DNA of 64,000 bases from Terfezia claveryi (Eukaryota; Ascomycota; Pezizomycetes; Pezizales; Pezizaceae). The notes beneath the pieces were generated by a model that worked only from the letters and a program-made list of their open reading frames with translations, searched no databases and had not been told where the DNA came from. How positions within the stretch are numbered: the stretch's first letter is position 1; every line of letters starts with the position of its first letter. Location of the stretch: assembly GCA_015179025.1 (NCBI GenBank), contig WHUX01000047.1, forward strand, positions 124,001 to 188,000, written 5' to 3'. Shown piece by piece: positions 45,993 through 60,865 of this stretch. Position numbers and translations under genes: made by a program.

Positions 45993-48944
45993 AATGTTCA
46001 CAGAGAGGGATCATGCGTACTGCCGACACCCTAATTGCTGGTTCTGTGGTCACGTAATACTTCATAGCTCGAACAAAATAATGCTGCTTACCAGGTCAGG
46101 CACATCATAGTCACTTGTTGTAGCCAGAGCTTTTGCGTTGTGTATGTCGGATAAACCAACATCTGTAGGCTGTAGTCTGGAACTTTCTATGAGGTGGGTG
46201 GGAGCTAAGCACAACGTCACCCTAGAAGGCCTGGGAAATAATGCAGCTACAGTGCGCAGATACGAGGTATTGTAATCCTCCTAAGCTGAACGAGAGAAAG
46301 AAAGGAAATCCCAGAGTTAGATAAACTCTAACTATCAAATCCCTAGCATACCTAAAGGTCCCATAGCAACGCCTGTATAATGGCCCAGAGTTCCAGTCAA
46401 ATTTATGTAATCTCCTTTCCCTTTCTTCCCAATGTATGTCAGGTCATGTAACTGCGGTCAGGACCGTAGTGCTGTAATGTGTCTCCACTTCATAGTTATC
46501 ATAGCAGAATAAATTCCTCAAAGATATCTACAAAGGAGAATCTGAAACTACAGTACCATGGCAAAAGTTAGCCTTTCACTGTAGATATAGGTTAGTAATT
46601 AAGAGCTATTGTATGCATATACAGCTGCATACTACGTATATTTCAAGTTTAATAGTCCTCAAATTTTGGAGATGTAATTTGTTGGCTCTTGAAAGGTTCA
46701 TTTTATGATGTTGACAAAAAAAACTCGTTATAAGCATACCACAGCTGGCCATATAGCTAGTCTGGTTGCACAAGAGCAGATAACTTATTATGAAAATTGG
46801 ACATACGACTAAGCTCAAGTTGGTGCCATACCACAAAGGGAAGGCACTTCCTGATTAGGTAAGCTTCTCGATAAGAAATGAACTGTCGGAGGTTGAACTT
46901 AAAATCGGCCTCAGAAACAATTTCCTCTTCTATATATCCTCAAATATTCAGCAACGTCAAGAATGGATGGAGGCTAAACGACAAGTTCTTAGGACGTATA
47001 GGGGACAAATCCTAAGGCTACGGGATTGAGTCGGGGAACCTAAAAAAAAAAAAAAAAGTAAGAGGGAACTCTCTCAGTTCACAGTTGCAGTTATTGAGGA
47101 ATTGTTTCCCTTCTCGCTTCAAGCTGAACCAATAGCCGAGCTCAAAAAAATATCGTAAAGCGTGATCGAGACTCTTAAATTTCAATGTACGGCGTCAGCA
47201 TGTTCCGCGCAAGACCACTGAATTTCTGCATGTCTAGTATTCATTATCCCATTCCTAACCTTCTAACCCCCACGCTAGGTTTTATTCCATACTTACCTAT
47301 TTTCTCTTGATATAAGAACATGCCGGTTACAAGTATATTTCTCCCAGACTGCAAGGTATGATTGTAACGAGAGTTCATCTGTATACAAATTTTCCTTGTC
47401 AATGGACAGAATCTCCGTGGGCATAGCAAGGAGAATGATAATCACACTTACTGCAGCTATGAACTTTTGGACTTTCATGACGTCTGGAGCTAATATTTGG
47501 AAATACAGTCGTACCTTGCTATACCGGAACGCCTTATATGCTGTGACGGACTACCTCTCCCGTGCTCGCCTACATTTATTAGCTTTACCGTACATTAGTA
47601 TATACCATAAGCGTTATCAATGGAGTTGAAGTCTACTACCTAATCAAATTGTTGAGCCTGTAATCAATTCTATATTTTGCTATTCTGGTGAACCGTATGA
47701 ACATGTGGGCAGATTAATCCAATCCATTTTGATTTGGAAGAGCAAGGCGCGACAGTACATATGCTACCCCACATATACCAAAACTGGAACGAGTTCTAGA
47801 TTTGTATTCCGGAGGGTTTCAGAAATCCGAGATTAAATCCGAATTTTTATCCCAAAGTCCAGCAGGCACAGTTGCGATGGAGATGAATATTCTTTTTTTG
47901 GAATTCCCAAACGGTACTGAAGTCGTCCACAAAAAAACACTCTTAGTTAAGGCAATCATCGAAGATTCACGAAGATTCACGAAGTCGCGCGGGTGGGAAG
48001 CTCTCACACCCATCTCTCCTCCCTGGTAATGGTGTGGGAGTAACTGACACTGGGATTTACAGCACAATGAAGCTCATGCAGGAGTTTGGCCGCTTGCGCT
48101 GGTAAGGGCTATGGTTCGACTTATGCGTGCTTACCACATGCTTACTCTGTGGTAGCTTGCGTGCTTACCATAGTGGCATCACCCTAGTCTTTTATGGTAA
48201 ATCAGTACTCGTATTTCATACCTCTGCTTATTTGGGCTATGTGGTGATGTCTGCCTTCATTTCTGTAGAACATGTGTATGGAATATACTAAGAATATTGC
48301 TGTGATGTTCGTCAGAATGGTGAATGGTCCATATTACTATATAGGTCAGAACAAATTCAGCAGAAATCATCGTCTATCCGTAGTTGGCATGAGAATTTGT
48401 GTTTCAAGTAGTCTCTTAACAAGCTACATACTTTACCACTTTTATATCAAGAGCAATTTTTTTTTTCATGCTTGACACCCTAGTTACATTCTAACCGAAT
48501 ACTTTTTAATACGTGCATCATAGATAGATACTTTTTTCCCTCCTCAAGCACTTTGTATATCCGGCATCATATAATTTAAAATCAAAGTCAATAAACCCGC
48601 TTATGAAAACCACTCAAGTGTATTTCCCCCCATCCAGACAGCACCCAGCTCATACTTAGCACTATACATTGGTAACAAAATAAAAAAAAAAAAAAAAAAA
48701 AAAAATTCTAACTAAATACACACAATTCACCTAGGTACCAGAATCTTTCTCCTACCAAGGTGAGTATGTTCCGACAGTACGTACTGTAAGTAATGCATAG
48801 AACAATTACCAAGCAACTTTTCTAATAGGCATTTTTCCCTACAAGTATATCTGCGTCAAAGGTCAATAACGTTCAAATCCAAGATAAGTAGCAGTACTTG
48901 AAAAAGCGATATATAGTACATTTTCAACTCTGTAACATCAAACT
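45993..48944. other. Long gene-free stretch
   Basis: It contains a TAGTCTGGTTGCAC motif (46758-46771), an A15 run near 47042, a diverged transposon terminus (47085-47389) and a duplicated GAAGATTCAC near 47963. GCGTGCTTACCA is repeated at about 48127 and 48169. An A23 run lies at about 48683-48705. No gene is recognised. Confidence 0.5.
47085..47389 (+). mobile_element. Diverged copy of the TIR transposon terminal fragment
   Basis: On the plus strand a broken frame includes LFPFSLQAEPIAELKK, clearly related to the sequence encoded on the minus strand at 5197-5667. It is followed by CCTATTTTCTCTTG, then the terminus ending GAGAGTTCATCTGTA. This copy carries no 5S-like sequence. Confidence 0.55.
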
Positions 48945-49028
48945 GGCCGCATGGCCCAATGGTCAAGGCGCTTGACTACGACTCTAGTTGAAATCAAGAG
49001 ATTCCAGGTTCGACTCCTGGTGTGGTCG
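48945..49028 (+). tRNA. tRNA-Arg (ACG) with 11-nt intron
   Basis: The acceptor arm GGCCGCA pairs with TGTGGTC (7 bp with two G-U), with G as discriminator. The D arm is TGGCCCAATGGTCAAGGCG. The anticodon stem CTTGA/TCAAG holds loop CTACGA..A with anticodon ACG. An 11-nt intron (48982-48992) sits after position 37, the canonical site. The T arm is CCAGG-TTCGACT-CCTGG. A T-rich run follows (TTCTTCTTTTACTTTTT), suitable as a Pol III terminator. Confidence 0.92.
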
Positions 49029-49750
49029 CTTCTTCTTTTACTTTTTATTCTAGAACTACGTCGGATAACTTATATTTATCTAGTCATGTGCTCACTCCCT
49101 GTAGATGCCTTTTTTTAATTTTTTTTTTTAAATAGAATTGAGATCTACCGATGCAGACACGCCATACCTAAAGCAGAAACATTCAACGTCACCTGAAAAC
49201 AAACAAGAGCCACGAGGTAAAGCCCTCCTAGAGCACGGGTTAGTATCTACATAGTTCCCAACGAGCTGACCCCGAGACAGCGAGATCGATACCGGAACCG
49301 TATAACTATTCCAGTCAGTGTGCACTCTTTTTCTACTCATGCATACACACTAACTTCACATTCACCTCCATGCACAATTTGACAAACAAAAAATATCTAG
49401 TATCCCCTGAGCAACTAAAAATTACAAATAAAGCAAACTTATGGTAATCATGGCATCATTACAACGGCCAACTTTTCGATGCGAGCATAACTGTTCATCG
49501 CCGATCTCTTGCAGGCATGGTGTAAGAGCTTGAAAATATATGTCCCATCGCAGCCGCCAACCCACAATCATATTCCACCGTGTCTATGATGCCTATGCGG
49601 ACCAATCCTTAATCCCCAACCCCGAAGTTGGCCCCCAATTAGCTGCATATGCCGTGGCTCTCGCCTTAGCAGTGCTCGCCTATTGTACTCCATTCCACAA
49701 AGTCCACCGCTTATTTTATCCTTCGTTATTGGTTTTGGCCACGGGTCCGC
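49029..49750. other. Gene-free stretch between the tRNA and glucanase genes
   Basis: T-rich run at about 49111-49129. Nothing else recognised. It includes the 3' flank of the minus-strand glucanase gene. Confidence 0.45.
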
Positions 49751-51499
<1,749 letters not shown>

Positions 51500-51504
51500 C
51501 TTTG

Positions 51505-54279
51505 GGTCCGAAGATTCGAGTTTGATGCTGATTTTCGACTCGAGAAGGAACGGAAAGGACAGCGCCTAGAATAAAATGGGGCCAGCAGTTCAGATGGACT
51601 AGATACTGCTTTAAATGAACCCATCAACCCCATCCCTAAAAGGCAAACTTAACTATACAATTAATACACTAACCCATGGTCGCCTACCGTGTCGGTCGAT
51701 CTCCGGAGTTGTTCGGTCAAGGTCCTACTTTGTATCCCAGTACTTCCCGGTTAAAAGCCCTAGAGTATTGATCGGCTTTAGCCTGCTGCTTGTCGAGTTA
51801 CCGGTTTCTCACAGTCTATCGCATCCGTGTAGGCCTCAAGGTGGCAGGTGGAGGTGCCGGTTCAGTCGTAGTCGTACAGGACTTGTAAGAGAGCTCGTAT
51901 ACCGGTGGAACATCATGACCTCGTGCCCAACAGAGGAAGGGGAAGCACAAAACTTTAAGCAGGGTGAGAAGACAGATGGGGGGAAGGATATTCTGAACTG
52001 GAAGGAAGTCTCTGAGCCATTATTGTGCAGTCTATATGTAAAGTTCTCCTGATTCGGAAAGGGACCTTAGTACGGACTTTGGGACCGGGAATCGCAACCT
52101 TCGAGAAGAGCATCCCAGCGTTCGTATATTGCCTTTGTAAGGGTTCTCTTCCTTTTGTCATTTACATCTATTGTCTTTATGTGATATTCGCCGAGAGCAC
52201 TACCAATTGTAGTCTAGTTATACTAGTGTATCAAAAGTCTGTATGTAGTGCTAGGTAATACAGGTACAATATATGCCAACAATTGTAGCTCGGAGAGCTA
52301 TTACAAGTGATTCTGTATTATTACCTCCAAATATGTATATTCGCGTTTATATCGTAGGCACAGTACCGGCTCCAACGGTTTCCCGTTGCCAAGACCCGCC
52401 ACCTCTTTCGCTTGAACGGAGATATTTCCATTTTTGAACCAAAGATCTTATCGCCAAGACAATATAGGGTATTGGGCAGAAGTCTGACCCATAAGCGGCA
52501 GCTTGGCTGTCTCGCTACTTTGGGATCTGGGGTGCTTGTCATGATGAATTATTAATCTAGGAACATATCCATTGCAGTGCGAATATGTATGATATCAATG
52601 GCGCCCCAACATCGCTGGGGCATCACAATAGGCTTACTACCGGCGTCTGGAGGTGTCGGTACTGTGTTAGCAGTGAGTGTGCTTGTTGAGGCCAGTTAGT
52701 GTGGTAGGAGTCAAATAAGTGCTAGCCATCTACATACAGCTACCAGCATGTATGCGACAGGTTGGGTTGCTCTATTGACTTCAGTGATCGATTAGTAAAT
52801 GGAATGCCCCATTGACACATCGACATGATTGGCGTATGGAACAGAACACCTCTTAAGGGCTTTCCTATTCTCCTAGAAACTAGATTCAAGTAATCAAATT
52901 AAAGGACCTATGAAGACCTCGATACTATGCTTTACGGTATCGTGACTCCATCTTACTTTACTATGCTCAGGATTCTCCTAACCGCTCAATGGGGTGGATA
53001 TTAACGGAGTTTCGGAGGGGAAAGACGGGTCGAAGTACATAGGATATCTCATGAGTACTAGTAAACCGCGATTGCAGAATTTGCTAAAGCTCTCAATTTA
53101 TTATTGGCCAGAAGGGAGCTCAGGTATGTTGTAACTAACCATTTCCGTACCTAGCTAAGTGTCTTTGTTATTTACTTTGCTGATACCTATTGCGAACACT
53201 TGCTACCTGCTTAGCGGACGTATGAGTTATTTCTTCTCTTCACATGTGCACACATGGTGTTCACATGTCCTCAACTAATCTTCGCTTACTAGCCTACGTA
53301 ATAATCGTTGCATCTAGTTAATGCGTGCGCATATGCAGGTTCAAGTTAACTGCTTACGCATGGACATGATATTGCTCTTATTATTAGGTTATTCAGCTTA
53401 GATTGTCTTTACCCTGATCTCGTACCTCCTTATACGAGCTCGCAGGACACTCATGTAGATATATATGCTTCTTAAGATAGACTCAATAAGACTGTCTACC
53501 TTGTGACTGCACACTCGCACTCGCACTTGCACTCACACTCTGCTTTATAAATCTATTGCACCAACAAGTCCGATACCCTCACTCAGAAAGTATAGATACT
53601 GTGGCTGCTGGGGGGAAGGGGCCTGAAATCGAGGTTGGTCAAGGAATGAGGGTGGTAGAGTCTGCTAGAGCCTACTGAGGTATCGGAAAAGTTCCAAGAG
53701 GCCTCCACGATGTTTTTTCATGAGCATAGCTTGATCCTGGCTCTTACTGTGTAGTAAATAGTAGTAAATAGTTAATGGTACAGTGTGTATGTGTTGCAGC
53801 TTCAGCGACTGTAGTTAGTATAAAGATACTGTCATACATAATACAGTTACCTCATGTCAAGAATTCGCTACATAATTGGTGATAAAGTGAGGATTTAAAA
53901 CAGACGCAGATAGGGGGTTCCAGCAAATTCTCTGTGTATCAGACGAGGAATCCTTATACAGCACCTGCTTTTAGATGTTCCACAGCTATGGATTATTATT
54001 TCCCATAGAATGCTGGCTAGAAAAACGGTCCTGCGACGTTTAAGTGCGGTGGTTATGTAAGGAGAATTGCTGCAAAAAGGTAAAACCAAGTCGTACTTCG
54101 ATGATATTTTATTGGGAAAGTAAAGATATTTGATTATAAGCCTCTCAGAGATGCCTTCTGGTGTTACTAGCATGATGTCTGCTTTTTGGTTGGAAGCTTA
54201 AGCCTAAAAAGACCTTATTTGGCTTTAAAGAGATAGAGTCAGTCTCAATGGCTTGGTCAGAACATTACATTTTTCCAAG
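51505..54279. other. Long gene-free stretch
   Basis: It holds the LTR-like repeat copy 2 (52648-52850) and a CACTCGCAC-type short tandem repeat near 53512-53540. GTAGTAAATA is duplicated near 53751. No gene is recognised. Confidence 0.45.
52648..52850 (+). repeat. ~200-bp dispersed repeat, copy 2
   Basis: Related to 40315-40500 (shared blocks GGTGTCGGTACTGTGTT, GGCCAGTT, GGTTGGGTTG, TCGACATGATTGGCGTATGG). Possibly solo-LTR fragments. Confidence 0.45.
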
Positions 54280-55260
54280 ACCTAAGCCGGAAGCCAGATC
54301 TCTGCTGGGTTTGGCGGACCAGTGCTCGGATGGCTAGTTACGGCGCTTACCGCCTTGACAAGGAGCAAGGAGAAGACATTGGTAGTTACCCCAGAGGCAT
54401 ATTGATCGAATTCGAAAATTCCAAAGCAGTTCTATCTTCGCCAGCGGTTTGCAGCAATCCAAATACTCGAGGGTCACGATTGTTTATACAGACGCTAGCG
54501 TAGGTTCGGCCGACTGTCCGGGAGGTTTGGCAGTAGTGATTGTACAGACGAAGAAGGAAAAGAATATGTTTGTGCTTATGCTAAAGCTATGCTCATGAGG
54601 GCTCACAAGAATTATCATATAGGTAGTTGACTTGAGTTATTATTATTGGCGTTTGTTAATGCTTGCGGGAAGTTCTATGATTGGCTGTTGGGGGTGAGCT
54701 TTATATGGCGCTCAGATTGTCGAGCCCATGAATTCCTGCATGAAGCGAAGGTGTACCCTAATCAGACTATTGCCCGATATGCATTGACCTTAGCTGAGTT
54801 TGATTTTAAGGTTGATGGATTCCAGGATTAACTAACAATGATTGCTGATGCGTTTTCTAAAATGGTGTTGTTACGGTACCTAGTACTTTGGTGTGATGAT
54901 GTTTATTCTCTCTCAAACACAAGGCATAAGACCTTCACGACCGCCAAGGCTCGGATCACACTGACTAATCTAAGCTAAAATAATGATGGGGCTAATAAGC
55001 CCCACAGTACTAAGAAACAGGCATTGACATTGCCGGAGATTGTTTTTGGTCAAGTATTGGGTGAGAAGGTTGCAGATATTAAGAAGGTTAGGATATTAAG
55101 AACGTTGCGGACGGAAGAGCGTCGGTACCAGCTCCTGTTTTATGGTTGTCTCCTTCTTATTTCACTGTATCAGAGAAATATACCTTGCAAGTAGAGTTGG
55201 AGGAGGAGGGGTTGGTTGAGATTGAGGGTATTGCAATGGCACAGGGGCCTCAGAGATAGT
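54280..55260 (+). pseudogene. Ty3/gypsy retrotransposon remnant (RNase H and downstream)
   Basis: Broken frames on the plus strand give VTIVYTDAS, then YAKAMLMRAHKNYHIG. Next come LELLLLAFVNACGKFYDWL, RYALTLAEFDFKVDGFQD and MIADAFSKM. These correspond to the RNase H domain and the connection following reverse transcriptase in gypsy-type Pol: TDAS, H..Y...E.LLA, A..L.EFDF.V and ADA.S. Several stops interrupt it. The AT-rich, promoter-like segment at about 55420-55570 may be part of an LTR, but I cannot define LTR ends. Confidence 0.65.
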
Positions 55261-55499
55261 AGTTTGGGGCGGAGATGCTAAGCTGGCAATGGGAATACTG
55301 CGAGACGTTCCATTATATAACCTGGCAGCTGAAGAGCGAGACGCCTCAGCAGAGAATGAGGTGGTCCGACGAGAAGAAGAAGAAAATGTTCTCGTGTTTG
55401 GATCGACCTCGCTGACAGTACTGGTACTGTATAAGCAATCATTATTCAGTTACCTATACTCGCTAGCTCTGTATATAAGTATTGCTCAAGTAATAACCG

Positions 55500-55885
55500 T
55501 CTGAATTAATTTCGGTAGATACATACGACCAGAATAAAATGTAATATAATTAACAGCCAACTAACAGCCAACATCAACCGGACAGTGTGGTCTCCAGTCA
55601 CCACTACATCATCAGTGAGCTCACCATATATCTATATAATAGCCCACAATCCGTCATGAAAACAACCTTATTGAAAAGCATGATCTATGGTTGTAAGTAA
55701 CTTGGCCATTTCACACCAGTACGGGACAAGACATCACTATATTTTCCTCATGAAGTCAATAGAGATGAAAGCACTAGAAAGCTCCTAGGGTGATCGTAAG
55801 CTCACCCGCTCAATTTGGTTATCCTGGAATCGGACTTCCTTCCTTCCTTGTCGACATGTCCCACTCCCAGCACCGTACCAAATGG
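55500..55885. other. Gene-free stretch
   Basis: It contains a directly repeated AACAGCCAACT near 55551. Nothing else is recognised. The 3' flank of the next minus-strand gene lies here. Confidence 0.4.
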
Positions 55886-58293
55886 TTACTGGTACTGGGA
55901 GTTGTTTCCCAGCCAGTGCCTACATGCATTTGCCCTCTCTGTTTCCTTCCTCCATGCATCCTCAGTATCCTGATCGGGGAGTGTGTCTTCTTCGAATTTT
56001 GCCGTTCGGGTGGGATTGACTCCATTAGCTTTATTCAGTACCCTAGCCCTACCCTTTCCCTTCCCATAGCACGGGGAATCTTTAATATCTGCCGCATCTA
56101 GAGGGGGTAAACTTGGGGTAGTAGCATAGGACCCGCCAAATTCACTCCACACTGCGTTCATACGGCTATTCATTGACCGGGGTCGATTTACTTTGAGTAA
56201 TCTCGAGAAGGATGAAGATCTTGTAGGCGGGAACCGAACACTTGGAAGAATTGATATTCTTTTCTGTGGAGTGTCGGTGAAACTCGGTGAACCTTCAGTA
56301 ATCCCCGTGGCGGTTCTATATTCTTGCTTCAAGAGCAATCTAATTTCATGCTTCTTCTTTCCCAACCTTCTCAAGATCGCCAAGTCACCTAACAAATCTA
56401 GAATTGACTCGACGTGATCAACATGACGCATCACAGTGCTATCGTCGAAGGTCGTTCTTCTACCAGAGAAAGCCTCTATTATCAATTGACTCCATGATTT
56501 AAGAATATTTGTTGGGTTTGCTGCGTGATCGCCATGAAATTGCAAGGTTCTGGTGCAATATTCCACTGTTAGCATGCTATTCAGTCCGAATCTAAAGGAG
56601 GCACATGTTGTATACTCGAAGTTAGCAAGAGTAAGCCTATATCCAGATTTGACCCCCCACTCATGGCTATTGAGCAATGTGCCACTTTTGTGTTCAAGGC
56701 AATTTCGTGCTTTCCCAACGGAACCGAATCTTCCCCGAAGTTGCCGGAACCACGTTTTGTCACTAGGCTCGGAAGGTTGTATCCCACAGTCATATCCGCG
56801 CTTCATAATTTCCAACTCCTTCATGATGCTTTTTTGTGTTAGACTGGCGGCTTGAAATTTCAAGAATTTATTGACCGAAAATACCAGCAAATCCTCAAGT
56901 TGCCCGTATAAAGATCCTTGGAGCGATTGTGGTAACAAAGTAACCGGTTTCCAGAGTGTACTCTCGGTATCACTCTCAAGGATGTTCGACCTATGTGGTG
57001 CTTGATTGAACTTCGGTGTATCTATCTTTTGATATTTCCTGGAAAGTTCAGGGGCGGGTGAGGCAATTGGAAGTAGAGAGACTCCAAGATTAGGGCACCG
57101 AGTGACATGGACTGGACCAGACACAACTCGCTTCTTACTGGAATGGGAGCGTTGCAGAAGAAGCTGTTTAGCCTTTATGTTTGATAAGTTAACAAAATCG
57201 GGAAGTAAAGAAAGGAAAGGAATTAACCTCTTTCCACACTGAATGGCTCCGGTGAATACTAAATGCCCTCTCGGTCTCTTGTCGAGCGCCATTTTGAGTT
57301 AACGTCCTATGCTTCCTTGCAGCAAAGACATTCAAGGCATGTGTGTGATTGGCGGACTCCCATTGATGAGCAGCCGTCTTCCCGTTCGCTTCGTGGGGAA
57401 GAAAGGGAGGGATATCATATGTGAATCCCAAGGACACGGACGAGTTAGATAAAGCGAACTCGGAGGAGAGGCGAGAACTCGAAATTTGTGGCATAGACCT
57501 TCTTGAAGTAGTACTAAAGAATCAAATTAGCATTTCAAGAATGAGTCCTTGGCCATGCAAATGTCTCGCACCTCTCCAGACCGCCGAACAATTTCACATT
57601 CTCTTCCCCCCATTCTGGATTACAATTCTCAATTCCAATCCACCCAATCTCGAACCTCGTGACTTTTGCTCCAAATCTCCTTAAGTATTCTTGATCTTCC
57701 ACGTACGTCCGACCCGGCTCACCAGACTTGAAATTAATATATTCCTCCAAGTAGCTCCCTCCGTCATCCGAGCCCCAGACATAAGAATGGCAGAGGACAT
57801 GTTCGAGTTCCACCTTTCGGTCATACCTCCACCTACTCCACGACGCAGAGTGTGGATCACTGTCCCTCCTCACATATGTATCATGAAACATGCCCCAGAA
57901 CAAGGTCATATTGTCCATATACCTGCCGAACCCGTATTTGCTGACAAAGATGGTTCTGCAGATATGTATTCCTTCGTGATAGTCGTGGTTTGTTGGTAGA
58001 GTACCCAAGACCTCAATAATAAAGAGCTTAATATTCACCGCATCCCAAACCTCTTTGAAATGTACTGGCTTCACCTTCCGGTTGAGCACCCCAGAAGGCA
58101 GGATAAGTGGATGAATGGGAAGTTTGTAAAATGGGTGATTCGGAGCCGGTGGCTCGTCGGAAGACGAAGCACTGGACTGGAAGGATGCCTCCGAGTGGGT
58201 ATCTCTACAACTGTTATCCAAGCTGGGATCGAGGTGGGGGTCGACTGATATTGCATGCTTGACAAAAGACGGAGGTGAGTCGAGCACCATCAT
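55886..58293 (-). CDS. Fungal protein of unknown function, three exons
   Basis: Exons 58293-57572, 57513-57228 and 57172-55886 join in frame across 58- and 55-bp introns to 764 residues. Read separately, there would be two genes only 40 bp apart. The sequence between them has a donor (AG|GTGCGA), a GCTAAT branch and a TTTAG acceptor that fuse them cleanly, so I favour one gene. The N-terminal third is Ser-rich, then globular (VKPVHFKEVWDAVNIKLFII, ICRTIFVSKYGFGRYMD). The middle has NVFAARKHRTL and FSIHRSHSVWKE. The C terminus is basic and low-complexity (GKGKGRARV). No catalytic motif or known domain is visible. It could be a lineage-specific nuclear or scaffold protein; that is a guess. The frames are intact. 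Confidence 0.6.
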
Positions 58294-58934
58294 TAATAGG
58301 CACTGAGTAGTACTACAGCGAGTTCGTAAGTAGGTTGAGGGCGGGTGTAGATATCTAGAGATCCTTTGCTGAAGGTTCTTGCTTGTACAGTGGATGACTT
58401 AGCTCGGCAGAGGATGGAAGCTGGCTGGCAGAAGATGTCGGATGTAATGCAGTTCGGTCCTTACCAATATCGTTGTCTGTACTTTGGCAATCGTTCAGAT
58501 GTATTTCTCAACCTCTCACATCGGTGTGCCATAATGGAGGGCGATGGATCAGGGTGGGGGAGGAAGTTGCCTATTTGGGTGAGAGACCTAAATTCCGTTT
58601 TGGGCAGCCTCTAGTCGTTCGCGACAAATTACGAATTTGGTTGGCTCCCAGCACTGGTTTGCTGTAAATGATATTGTACTTTGTATTTTGAGGAGCGGAA
58701 TCCTCATGTAGATCAATAAATCATTCATGGGGGTTTTCTACTTGAGTGATTTTCGGATTGAGGTATCCTAGATATCCAATTACAGCAATTTTCTCCCGCA
58801 TGCAAGGCACTCGCCCATATGCAGTTTGTCTCGATTCATACCCACAATCATCGCCACTCACCCGACCACTTAGTCTGGTTGGCACTATCGAGTGAAGGAA
58901 CTGTGTTCCTAGGGCCATTCGGAAATTGAACAAT
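58294..58934. other. Gene-free stretch upstream of the unknown gene
   Basis: Promoter region of the minus-strand gene, plus a TAGTCTGGTTGGCAC motif at 58871-58885. The short open frames here have no support. Confidence 0.4.
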
Positions 58935-60228
58935 CCTCAACTATGTGCTTTTCTCCAGTGCTTCCACATCAAAATTTTCCCTAGTGCAGCAAGTTCTAGA
59001 TAGGTCTCTACAGGTTCCTGCTGAAATTTCATTCAATATTCCGTTCTTCCCGACATTTGAAAATATTCTGAGCGCGTGGGGAGAGAATACCTGCTTGAGG
59101 CCTTGAAGCAGCAGTTAGAAAAGGGCGAAGATACTCCGAATATTATTGTACTGAATGGAACCGGAGGCATGAGGGAGACGCAAGTTATATTAGAGTACAT
59201 CCATCAACGCTATAGCATCTGTTTTTATTTTTTTTGGGGGTAATGCTGCTAGTGGCCAGACTGCAATATTCGGATTCACTCAGATAATGTAGCAGCTTAT
59301 CCAGCATCATTCACAGCTCTCGGAGGATTACGCATCTATAGGTCGGCTGTTGGGTATGGCTTGGTAAACTGGATGCTTCGCAATCAGAAGCACAATACTT
59401 TGTACGTTAAGTGGTGGTTTACCTATAGAATGGCTTCTTGTGTTTGATAGCCTTGATGATCCCGGCTTGGTTGATATAGGGGAAAAAATTGCGCTATGCC
59501 AACATCCACAGCAAGGTCGGAGGGCGTTTGAAGTGCACTAAATGCAGCCCATGGACGCCATAGAGCTGCTACTTGTGGCATGTGCAATGCCTAATTTCAA
59601 GGATCTGGTAACTAGCGGTAAATAAAACCTACCTACAGCTACAGTAAGTATTTACCCTGACATACTCTACAGAGCAAACAACTACCAATATGATAGTAGA
59701 GGAGTTGGGATACCCGCCACTTGCTTTAGATCAAGCTGGAGCATAAATTCTTATGGCATAGTACTCATTAGGTCGATATCTACAAGATTACCAAACCAAT
59801 GCGAATAATCTTCTAAAAAAAGGATGGAAAGGCGGAAAGCAGTATAGATCAGTGTTTGCAACATGGGAGATATCTTCAATATAATCCAACAAAAGAGTCC
59901 AAACGCAGCCAAGCTACTGTTAATTTGTAGCTTTCTTAACAACGAGGACATCTGGGATGCCTAAAAAAGTGGAATGAAGCTAGAAAACTTTTTTTTTTTA
60001 ATACATGCGGGCCCATGGTGAGCCGCCCAAGAGCCCGGGTGGAATCAGGACGAGGCAAGTCTGCCAAGTCGACGGGGATAAATTTACACGAAACGAAACT
60101 TTACGAGCCAGTGACTGCTTTCCACCCATGGCAACCTACATTGGCCCACAACCTCATCAGCATCCATGCCTCCCACACCCCTATGAACCCAGCCAGCGAA
60201 GACATCCTACCACAGCCAGCCCACCGGG

Positions 60229-60268
60229 ACAGAGCGAAGACAACCCAGACAGAGCGAAGACAGCCCAG
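60229..60268. repeat. 20-bp tandem duplication
   Basis: ACAGAGCGAAGACAACCCAG is followed directly by the same 20 bases with one change. It lies within the GC-rich insertion in the NLR pseudogene. Confidence 0.7.
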
Positions 60269-60275
60269 ACCCTTA

Positions 60276-60361
60276 CATTCATCTTGTTGAGTCCAAATTC
60301 AATGCCGCGATTAGCTAAATGAAGCTACCACGATCAGCTGGCAAGAACAACAAGATGAATG
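60276..60361. repeat. 14-bp perfect inverted repeat, 86-bp span
   Basis: CATTCATCTTGTTG at 60276-60289 and CAACAAGATGAATG at 60348-60361. It marks a possible small element inside the insertion. A 25-bp near-identical direct repeat (ending AGACTGCTAGAA) follows at about 60370 and 60551. Confidence 0.6.
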
Positions 60362-60765
60362 GTCTCAAATCCCATAAGCTAGACTGCTAGAACTTAACTC
60401 TACACATCTCTTATTATATTCCACTGAATCCCGCGTTGCAATTATTGCCATAGGGAGCTATTGCAATTACTGCTGGCTAGTGAGTCTATAATTAGGATGA
60501 ATAGTGTCCGACAGTCCGAGCCAATGGAATGGAAGACTGGGAATCCGATCAGCTGGACGCCAATCCCATCAGCCAGACTGCTAGAAACACATGATTTGAG
60601 TATGGTATGAGTTTTTTGGGGATCGTGCTTATGACCTCGCTAACATATCGACATAGATCTGGGAGCCTCAATTAGGATATTGTTTTCATACTCGTTAGCC
60701 AAGCGTAGCATCAGCGATGATAGTTTCAGTATCCATCTTTTACTACATTCTTGACCTAAGCTCCT

Positions 60766-60865
60766 TTGTCCTGAATCCACCCGGGTTTCCGGGTGGCTCT
60801 TCATGGTCCCCTTACTGGGACCGAATAAGAGTAACAAGTATTTTTTAAAAAAAAAAAAAAATGAG
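60766..60865 (+). mobile_element. Short SINE-like retroposon with 10-bp target-site duplication
   Basis: It is flanked by perfect CTAAGCTCCT at 60756-60765 and 60866-60875. The body begins with a hairpin (CCACCCGG-GTTT-CCGGGTGG). It continues with the module shared with 6100-6204 (GGCTCTTCATGGTCCCC..GGGACCG.ATAAGAGTA) and ends in about 15 A residues plus ATGAG. It is inserted in the NLR pseudogene. Confidence 0.72.

Noticed and set aside
57495..57534. Two separate genes on either side of this 40-bp gap
   Set aside because: A canonical intron fuses the frames exactly, and the gap is too short for independent fungal genes.
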